Source: Tupaia tana
Taxonomy: Eukaryota; Chordata; Mammalia; Scandentia; Tupaiidae
Direction of reading: 5' to 3'
NCBI GenBank assembly: GCA_026018925.1
Contig: JAKSZU010000003.1
Location: 185,473,505-185,537,504, forward strand
DNA length: 64,000 bases
Both the position numbers and the translations under genes were made by a program. Within the stretch, counting starts at the first letter, position 1, and each line of letters begins with the position of its first letter. Positions 55,723 through 64,000 of the stretch are shown piece by piece. The notes below the pieces were generated by a model. It searched no databases. It had not been told where the DNA came from and was given only the letters and a program-made list of their open reading frames with translations.

Positions 55723-57115
55723 GTAAAGATGAGCCTCACCAAAGTCTACATAACTGAGAGCCTGGAGGGGCTCTGGGAAGAGTCTTTACCCAAGATATCT
55801 CTCCATTAGCTAACCATAGTATGTATTAGTCCTTCAAGGTAGGCATCTCACTCCGAGCTTCTTTTATAAAGTAAGACCCCCCTCCCCCCAACCCTGACTA
55901 ATCAGCAGATAGCCAGATGCAAAAGGATCACCAGAGAATGAAATTCTGGGATATTTATTATTCTAGTTTTTGTTTGATTTAAGGAGTTGGTGTGGAGACA
56001 AAGGTTATCATCTGGGAAAATTAGGTTTGGGCAGAGCCTCACTGAACTAGTAATAGGAGAGCTTCAAGTGAAAAGTGGTTACAGAAGAGAAAATTACCAC
56101 AAGGGTAACTCAAGTGGTGGGATATGACATTTCTGTACAGGCTGGAGCAGAAGGAAAAGGAGGCAGACACGGTAATGAGCTCAGGACACGTATGTGGGCA
56201 GAGTCTGAGTGAATGTGTCTCTTACAGGACTGCCCCCAGCAGTTGGTTCCTTAAATTGACTTGTGAGGAGGAAGAAGGTGAGCTTCCCATCATGCTACAA
56301 GCACAAACCATTCTGACCTTCAGTTTCTGATGTGGCAGAACAGGGACCAAGAGCACAGGTGAAATAGAGACTGAACTGTCTCAATTCCCATCACAACCAA
56401 AGAGAGAACCCAGCTGACCCTAAGCCCCTAAAAACTGGAGTGGGCCATTGATTTAACTTTAGCAGAAAGAAGTTAGAAGAGAAAAGGAGAGAAGGCAAGA
56501 TAGAAAAAATAGGAAGAATAAAGAGAAAAAGAGTCCCTCTCACCATCCCAGACCTAAGTAATAAACCAGGCTCAGTTGTTTCCTCCTGGTCCTTAGATGT
56601 CACCACCCTCCACACTTTCCATACTACCCTTCCCAAGATCTGCAATAAAAACTCTACCCATCAAACAGGTCATCCCCCCACCACTACCATCAGTATCAGG
56701 ATTCTCTCTGTTCACAGATCACCCACCAATATTAAAAATATCAATCATTTTATTTTCCATAGACAGGAATATGAACAAGTTCTAGACCTAGGGGACAAAG
56801 AAAAAAGGATGGAATTACTGAGAGAAAGAAGAAAGGGGGAAGTGCCTCTAGCTCACTGCTGAGGTTTATAAAATATTTTTAAAACTCATACCTGATCTCT
56901 GAAGAGTCTAAAAATCTCTTTTCAGCTCTGTATCCCCCAAGGCTACAGAAGTAAGAGGGGAAAGGTCTAAACATCAGTTTCAGAGTTTGAGGCTGTTTGC
57001 CAATTTTTCATTTCAATAATTATTGTGTTAAGATTTACCAATCAATAGTATTTAAAAGCTTCTGTTCTTTATTCTAGAACAGCCATTTCAGAAATATTGG
57101 AGAGATTTTTGGTGG
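55723..57115. other. Unique non-coding DNA
   Basis: About 1.4 kb without recognised repeats. No supported coding frame. Confidence 0.4.
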
Positions 57116-57119
57116 TTAG

Positions 57120-57230
57120 GTGGGTAAAAGGAGATGGGTGGATGGATGGATGAGTAGTGGATGAAGAGGCAATTGGATATAGATAAATATTGGGAAGGAG
57201 AAATGGATGGATAAATGGATGGATCTCTAT
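57120..57230 (+). repeat. GGAT-type degenerate microsatellite
   Basis: 'gggtggatggatggatgagt' and 'aaatggatggataaatggat' arrays separated by about 35 bp. Confidence 0.8.
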
Positions 57231-57261
57231 ACCACACAGAAAAATCCATCCTTTGCTTTCA

Positions 57262-57402
57262 GATAGGAGCATTTTTCTTTTTTAATTGTCAGAGGGTACA
57301 AGAGATTGCCAGAAGAAGAAAGAGAAGGGGTTTGGTCACATACAATTCTTTGTCCTCCATTTCCCCAACCCATCAGGATTTTTGGCATGCACATACCACA
57401 CA

Positions 57403-57441
<39 letters not shown>

Positions 57442-57557
57442 CATGTCTCTCATGTCACGAGGGCAGCGATTCTAATAACAGTCTGCCTGTACACTCTGAC
57501 TCTATACACAGGGTTTAACTGCTGAACTATGGGGCCAGCCTGGATAGCAGTATTTTT
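57262..57557 (-). mobile_element. Second-type tRNA-like SINE with target duplication
   Basis: Antisense copy (57280-57540), 'aacccatcaggatttttggc', internal CA microsatellite at about 57399-57436, head 'gaactatggggccagcc'. Flanks GATAGGAGCATTTTT (57262-57276) and GATAGCAGTATTTTT (57543-57557), two mismatches. Confidence 0.8.
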
Positions 57558-57599
57558 AAACGGTAAACATTAGGAGTTGGCATAAGGCGCTGTATATAG

Positions 57600-58135
57600 T
57601 ATCGTAACTAATTTAGCTTTCTAAGTGTCTGAAATATATTTAGTCAAACCCACAAACCCCATTTAAGAGCTAGATAGTTCTCAAATCATGTTTTTCAGTT
57701 TTTCAGTCCTTCTTTTATCCTCTCTGTACTCCCTCTCTCAGATACAAAGCTTTTTCCCACAGCAAAACAAATCATCCACTAGAGGAGAACTCCAGCATGG
57801 CCACGCCCAGCTCTGACCTCTGTCTCCCGTCCTCTCTCCAGCTGCCTTGCCTGCTCTGTGTTCATCTGGATGCCCCAGCATCACTTCAGTCTCCACATGC
57901 CTACAAGAATGTTGACATCCTCTCCCCACTTCACTCCTGGCCCCTTGTCTAACTCCACTATTTCTAAAGACTTAACATCTCTACTCTCCAAAATTTTAAT
58001 AATAAATCTAAAATCAGTTTTTATTATTCCCTTCCCTCCATATGTGATCAATCACCATGTCATTTTCTCTCACTACTATGAAATCCCTTTGAAAATGCTC
58101 CAGTCCCTGATATCCCCTCTTTACAATCAGTGCCA
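57600..58135. other. Unique pyrimidine-rich DNA
   Basis: CT-rich single-copy-looking DNA, possibly with faint L2 resemblance near 57880-58100. No gene seen. Confidence 0.35.
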
Positions 58136-58137
58136 AG

Positions 58138-58262
58138 TACATATTTATTCATTCATTTATTCATTAATGCTACTGAAAATATTCATGCCTCTATATGCTT
58201 GGTGCTGAGGTCTGCACTAGGGATTCAAAGATGAATAAAACACAATAGCTGACCTGAAATAT
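58138..58262. repeat. Ancient dispersed repeat fragment, class unresolved
   Basis: 'ttattcattcatttattcat', 'gctgaggtctgcactaggga', 'ttcaaagatgaataaaacac' match the old family order. Confidence 0.4.
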
Positions 58263-58499
58263 TTCAGATTCTCAGTAAATACTTCATAAAGTACTACATT
58301 GACTATATCTGCCTCCTCAAAATTTCTGGCAGCTCTTTGTTGTCTGGGGTCCATAATTATTGCCAAAAGCTTGTCTGTCCTTAGCCTCGGAGGCTGAGTT
58401 TTGGTGCAAATTTAATTCTGTGCTTAGAGAATAATTACTGTGAGTTGTAACCAGCTCTGTTGCAGCTGAGCTTATGCCCTATACGTTCTCATCAGAGTT

Positions 58500-58800
58500 A
58501 TGGTCTTGAGACTTGGACATAAAAGCAGTGTAAATAGTTATGGACACTGGAGGCAGTGTGGAAGGCAGGTGGGAAGGAAATTAGAAAGAAAAAATAGAGA
58601 AGCAAGACATTTGTGGGACACAGGAATGGTTTATTACCTGTCAATTATAATGTGTATAAATATTCTCAACTGGTCTGGTCTGAGGTATATTTCATGTTGG
58701 ATAAATATTTTTTATAAGCTCAATGATTCTCTAAATGAGACTAAATGTTTAAAAATAATAATAAAATGGAATTAAAAATAAATAAACAAAAAAAATTAAA
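58500..58800 (+). mobile_element. L1 3' UTR fragment, same subfamily as 1285-4180
   Basis: Aligns by eye with 3725-4175. Shared blocks are 'ggacataaaagcagtg', 'ggtttattacctgt', 'tattctcaactgg' and 'tctgag.tatatttcat'. Ends in an A-rich tail near 58795. ORF2 is absent. Confidence 0.85.
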
Positions 58801-58924
58801 AGAGAGATAGCCAAATGTTGCTATATTTTTAACCCTCAGTCTTGCAGATAATGGGAACTCTCACTAAGGATCTGGCTCTTGGGTACCAAGGAGCAGAATA
58901 GGCAAAAGTAGAAGTGGACAGGAG

Positions 58925-59100
58925 CCCAAGACCATGTGCTTTAGAAGAAGATGTGAATCCTAGCTCTGTCATATGCTTAGCTGCTTTATCTCAAAATGTC
59001 CCTGATTCTGAACCTCGGGTTTCTCTTTCATAATCTAAGACTCACCTGTCCTGCAAGATTGTTAAAAGTATTAACTGAAAAAATGTAACTGCCATGGTAT
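58925..59100 (+). repeat. MIR SINE fragment
   Basis: 'gatgtgaatcctagctctgt', 'catatgcttagctgctttat', 'gggtttctctttcataatct' in sense MIR order. Confidence 0.55.
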
Positions 59101-59449
59101 TGCTTTTCTTTCCATTTCTTTACTATTACTTTTGATATTTGCCCTTGAACCAGTCCCAGGTAACGTTACATCTCTTTATTTTGACTGCCTCATTGTCCAT
59201 CAAATGTTGACTAGCTCTGTCCACTGACTGTGAAAGAAATAGGTTTAAATTTACTTTTCTTTCCCAGCTACAATTCTTAGGGACTATTATGGGGGAAAAG
59301 GTTTGTATTATATGTTGAGTTGATGATAGAATCAATGACAGAGCATTCCACAGCCAACAGGCTACCACTTTGGTTATCAGTCTACTGCTGGAAGATGTCT
59401 CTTAGCCCACCCCTTCTATTCTTGAAAGTCCCTGGGCTACTGGTCAGGA

Positions 59450-59640
59450 CTTGAGCTCTGCTCTACACTCAGTCACCAACTTGCCAGGTAATCATAGGCA
59501 GCGTATTTATCCTTTTGCAACTCCATTTCCCAATGTGTAAAAAATGGGATAGAAAACATGCCTAACCCACTGCTGAGAGTGGTTGTAAAGATTACAACAG
59601 ATTTAAAAGCTAGAAATATTCTACAATAATAAGACCTTAT
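59450..59640 (+). repeat. MIR SINE
   Basis: 'aacttgccaggtaatcatag', 'ttgcaactccatttcccaat', 'gtgtaaaaaatgggatagaa', 'gagagtggttgtaaagatta' in sense MIR order. Confidence 0.7.
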
Positions 59641-61195
59641 TAATGTTATTTTTATTTGGGTACGTTGAAGGAAGAAATGAAAACAATTTGAGAGGAGGGT
59701 ACTGACTTCGAGAAGAGCCTCCTCTTATGAGCCAGAAGAAAGGATGGGCTGGGCAAATGCCACCCTGTGTGCTGACAAACTGTTTGTTTCTACATGTATC
59801 TGGAAGAGTTGGGAGGATCAGAGGAAATTCGTATATTTACAAGCTAAGCAAAGAGAAAAATGCCACCATAAAACTGAGGGGGAGGGATAATATAATAAAA
59901 CAATATAGAGTGTCCTATAACCACGGAAACAATAACAACGCTAAAACAGAAATAGCTTATTAAGTTAAAACAACTGTAAATCTGTCAGAACAGCCCATAG
60001 AAACTCTCATCTTATGTAGTAAAAAGCCTCTACCAGGCCTATTGTCTTATACTTTCATTAAACTACAGTTTTATAAGCTAAATTATTGCCAGTTCTTGCT
60101 CAATTCCCAGAATGAAATCCAGTTAAACTCTTAATTTGGGAGATAAATCTTTTGCAAGTGACAGGTCTTTAATAGACAGCTCCCAAAGCCTGATGTGACT
60201 GGGGAAAGCAGGAAACAAAGGCACAGAAGCTCTGAGCCTAACATTTTGGGTAAGGGACCCCATCCAGAGGTGACCAATTGTGACTGCACAAGTGTTTAGG
60301 CCCCTCTCTTACCTAGGCACTTTCTGATGAAGAAAGTGGAACAAGGAAGTTAATGTTTTCCATCTCCAGCTAAGTGGGTTCAGATCTCAGGGGAAGCTGA
60401 AGTTCAAACCAGACAGTGCTAGTCCCTTATTAGCAAGGTAGTTCTATGATCCTTACAAATCTCCACACTCAGCCAGCATCATATGTACCAAGCAGCCCGT
60501 AACTGAGAAATTATAATATGTCCTTGCTGGCTAATACACCTTGGCCCTGAACTACTGTCTTACCATACATCATCCCTAGACCAACTTGCTTCCAATATTC
60601 TTTGCCTCTATAGAGATCACTTTCCTGGTTATCTGTCCCACCCTGTACTGAATGCATTGTGGTACCATATCTTGGTCTCCTTCCAGCAAACCTGTCCACA
60701 ATTGCCAGTCTCCATGGTCAATGCAACCTCAGATGCCGCCACTGGGCCTTCTCCCTTAGAGACCGGTCCTTCCTCCCCCAGCATTGCCCAGATCGAACGG
60801 GTAGCGACCAGACATTAATATCTACCAAACACAGAAAGAGGTAAAGGGGGAGTGTGCAGGAATTAGGACATTGAGTAGGATCTCAGTGATACATGCTGCC
60901 CTAGGCCCTTGGTGCCATAAAAAAATTGGGGAATTAGGTTAGTTAATATAAAGGAGTGTACTTTAGATAAAGTTAGCCAAGTATCTGTTTGGGTATGGCA
61001 ACTTGGGTTTTCCCTAGTATTCAGTAGACAAGCATTTTTGTGGCAGCATTTCAGGAGAACGTTCTTGTTTTCAGTGCCATCCACATACCCGGTTTTATAA
61101 GCAAAATTATTTCCACTACGTGGAACTGCCAAAGATGACTTTATATGCTGATATAGCCATAATATTTTTCACACTGCTTAGCACCCTATACAATG
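59641..61195. other. Unique non-coding DNA
   Basis: About 1.5 kb without recognised repeats; 60330-60440 is faintly MIR-like. No supported gene. Confidence 0.4.
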
Positions 61196-61199
61196 GCCA

Positions 61200-61520
61200 C
61201 CAACCTTTCTTTTATCCAAACCTCATTCCCACTCCTTCCTCCCCCAGAGACCCACACACACAAACCAACATTCTCTCTCTGGCTTCATCTGCCTCACTAC
61301 AGTTCTGGCTTGAGTTTTCCTCTCTCCCTAAAATGAGTTCACACACAAAGAAAGTTTCTATTCCTCACAGCCCTGATCAAATCTCATCTCTTCCATGTAG
61401 CATTCCTTGGTTCCCCCATGTTCAAATTTAAAATCTCTCTTACTCCTGGTATTCCAAGTCCCATTATAGCATTTATCATGATTTACCTAGTATACCTGGG
61501 AATATTATTGAGAAGGAAAG
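61200..61520 (+). repeat. L2 LINE fragment
   Basis: 'caaatctcatctcttccatg', 'tagcattccttggttccccc', 'cattatagcatttatcatga' match the L2 3' region order. Confidence 0.6.
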
Positions 61521-62345
61521 TAATTGGTATGAATATTGTTTCCCCCACATTTACCTCAGGATACAGGAGATAACATTGATATTTTTCCAAATGCAAACTG
61601 ATCTTTATAAAAACATACATGCACACAAACACAGAAATACATACAGAATCAGAAGGAAAACAATTTCAAGCCCACTGAGGAAGACTGATACAGGATTGAA
61701 GGGAAGGCATGGATATGAGTACTCTGAGGGGAAAAAAAGAAGCCACCAGACTTGTGAGGAGTTGTTTTCTTTTGAGACAGAGGTTAAAGCAAATGCCAGT
61801 GCCCTCACTTAGAGACAAAGTCCTGGATAGGTGGGGACAAGAGACTAGGGGCTGCTGGATGGTTAGCTGCAGTCACTGGGGGAGGTACAGAAGAGATATC
61901 TGTGTGACTTCCCTCCAGAGCATTAAGACTGGGAGACAGAGAAGCAGGACCACTCTCTACACAACCACTGTGTAGGCAAAAAGGCAAATGTGAAGATAGA
62001 AACACCAGGGACCAAGGACCTAGCCACTCCCCAGTTGGGGGCTCTATGTAAGCACAGGATTCTTCTATGATCTCATGGCTTCAGAAAGGGAACCCCAATA
62101 AAAACTGAGATTTAATTTCTCACCAAACAGATGTAGATTCAGAGAAGATCTACTTTGATCTAGAAAAGTAAGACTATGACATGGATTATATCAAAAACTC
62201 ATACCTTCTACATCATGTTTAACCACTCGTAGATGTGCTTTTCTTCCCCACTGGACTGGGAATACCTGGAATTTGGGGGTCTCTGTCTCCCTAATCTTAC
62301 CCTTACTACACCCTAACTTTTTCTAGTTTAAATTATTGAAAGCAG
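61521..62345. other. Unique non-coding DNA
   Basis: No recognised repeat or gene. Confidence 0.4.
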
Positions 62346-62349
62346 CCCC

Positions 62350-62780
62350 CGAAGTCATGAAATAAAAACTAAAGGAAATGATGCTATTTCACCGGCAGTT
62401 TGCAATCCACAACCGTAAAAGTGAGAGTGGCGAGGTCATCTTTCCATAAATCCCCAATTCTGCTGGAAAAGCAGACAAAGGCAGCTGGGGAGCCAGGCTG
62501 CTGCTTTGTTTTTGCAACTCTTTCCATTGCAGTGCCCTTTATATATGCAGCCCGGGTGGAATGCATCATAAAAGGTGACATTTTATCACAGCAGTTTGTA
62601 AATTTTACAGAAGCAAGCTCCCTGTAAATCACCCAGCTTATTCCCTCGCTGACTTTATTACAGCAAATCCAGTCATGGATAAACTGTATGCCAGTTTACT
62701 TGAAATTTATCTTTTTTATTCAAGCTGAACTGAGTCCTTTTAATATTCTTCTCTCTTCTAATGATAAGGCATAATGATAA
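62350..62780. other. Candidate conserved non-coding element
   Basis: High-complexity sequence, free of repeats, with balanced composition and several AT-rich homeodomain-type cores (TAAT, ATTTAT) plus CATAAAA and TTTATATATGCA. No long frame is convincing. The call rests on texture only; conservation was not tested. Confidence 0.3.
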
Positions 62781-64000
62781 CCTTATTTTCTATTCAGACA
62801 GCTTTAAGGACTCTCATTTCTCTGGAAATGCAGTTCCTATTCGGGGCCTCTTTTCTCCCAGAGCCATTTAGAATTTGTTTGTTGTGTCAGAAAATGTAGA
62901 TACTTCCCTGCATCAAGTCTTTAAACTCCCAAGAACTCAGTTATTTTTGTTCCTCATGTTCCTATAACCCTGGGTTTCTTCAGAACCAGGCTTGTGCCTA
63001 TCACAAACGAGCGCACAGAGCCCTCTCTCCAAGCACCTAGCACACTCCCCAGAGTCTCACCCTTCATATCTGACATTTAGGGGTAGCTCAGCGACAAAGA
63101 ATTGCTCATCCACACCCTCCTGTACTGTCCTCCTGTGGCTCTTGAGCACTCGAGATATGACTAGTACAGGCTGGGATATATTCATGCATAAAAATGCTCT
63201 GAAACTCAAAGATTTACTGAAAATATCTCATTACAGCTTGAAATAATAATATATAATAATAATTTGGATGCAAAATATCCTACCTTTCATGCAAAAATTA
63301 TACATACTGAAATTAATTTCACCTGCTTATTTTTGTATTTTTGAATGTAACTACTAGAAATCTAAAATCCTATTTGTGGCTTGCATTACAAATACTGGCT
63401 GCACTGCTCTGGGCACATCCTCTTGCTTTGCTACATGAAGACTCAACCCCTCCAAGAAGACTCTCTCATCATAACGTTCTCATTTTCCTTTGGCTTCTAT
63501 TCTCTAGAAGGGAGATAATCACAGTTTAGTATGTGATTGCTAATTCTGTCATCCCAAGGTTTCTCCACAATAGTTCCTGAGCCCCATGAAAGTAAAAGTG
63601 AGTTTTATAGTGACTTAAATTCTCCTCAATGATTTTCATAGTTCTTATTGCCCAGTAAGATGCTCAGAAGATGGATGAATGGATGCCAAACAAACAGAAA
63701 GACATCACTACCACAGAACCAAGACCTGCAAACAGTCAGGAATAAGCCACCTGCTAGATTACAATCATCTTGAAATAAGGGTCCCTCTCTTAATTATCTT
63801 TATACCCTTATACCCTTATATTAACTTAGCGCAAAAAAGTGACTGGGTAAAAATGCACAATGAACTGACTCAATTCATATTGCACCATGAGAACCCAACC
63901 CCAAACAAAGGGCTTTTATCAGGCCAAAGAACCAATGGTAGACCCAAAACTTGGCTCACCATCAGTCAGTAGCTACAGATGGCCAGGTTATTTGATTAAT
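62781..64000. other. Unique non-coding DNA to window end
   Basis: No recognised repeat, gene or RNA. Frames of 60-97 codons show no family resemblance. Confidence 0.4.

Noticed and set aside
1-64000. CRISPR array, operon, phage or bacterial system
   Set aside because: No regularly spaced repeats with unique spacers, no operons; the DNA is clearly mammalian.

Overview
This window is non-coding mammalian chromosomal DNA: AT-rich, full of microsatellites, and built mostly of layered retrotransposon debris. I see no intact protein-coding gene, no convincing exon series, and no intact tRNA, rRNA or known ncRNA gene. Long open frames here are short chance frames, frames across simple repeats, or frames inside L1 and SINE copies. 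The only gene-derived sequence I recognise is a dead processed copy of ribosomal protein S24 (31048-31626).

Organism: ancient placental repeats (MIR, L2, MaLR LTRs, hAT DNA transposons, old L1) show a placental mammal. The young repeats are tRNA-derived SINEs of about 270-300 bp. They have an A box like TTAGCGTAATGG, a B box GGTTCGAGTCC, a pyrimidine-rich body and a terminal CCCTATAGCAAAAACCTCTCC-type motif before poly(A). They are not Alu, B1/B2, bovine, carnivore, rabbit or horse SINEs. A decayed 7SL-like monomer at 54238-54325 suggests Euarchontoglires. My best guess is a colugo (Dermoptera, CYN-type SINEs). This is inference; no database was searched.

Layout. 1-4.9 kb: a 5'-truncated L1 with an 18-bp target duplication and a SINE nested inside it. 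5-9.8 kb: MIR and other ancient fragments, one young SINE and a GT microsatellite. 9.8-11.7 kb: an old L1 carrying two nested SINEs, then a SINE whose tail became a GAAA microsatellite. 12-26 kb: unique AT-rich DNA, SINEs on both strands, an L1 3' UTR, hAT fragments, the first of four mariner-like palindromes, a long purine tract and the most CpG-intact SINE. 26-36 kb: mostly unique, with a tandem duplication, L2/MIR and the RPS24 pseudogene. 36-45 kb: a MaLR LTR, an old L1 with a nested young SINE, short SINEs, L2 and homopolymers. 45-55 kb: GGA/GAA microsatellite, a GC-richer unique block, paired SINEs, another MaLR LTR, and the tRNA-like/GAAA/7SL-like composite. 55-64 kb: paired MIRs, an L1 3' UTR fragment, L2, and repeat-poor DNA including a possible conserved non-coding element.

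No set of genes works together here. The biology visible is L1 activity: its own insertions, SINE and mRNA retroposition, and tail-to-microsatellite conversion, plus older DNA-transposon activity. The most novel-looking items are the 84-bp mariner-like palindrome family, the composite at 54.1-54.3 kb, and the 729-bp interval at 51.0-51.8 kb bounded by matching 14-mers.
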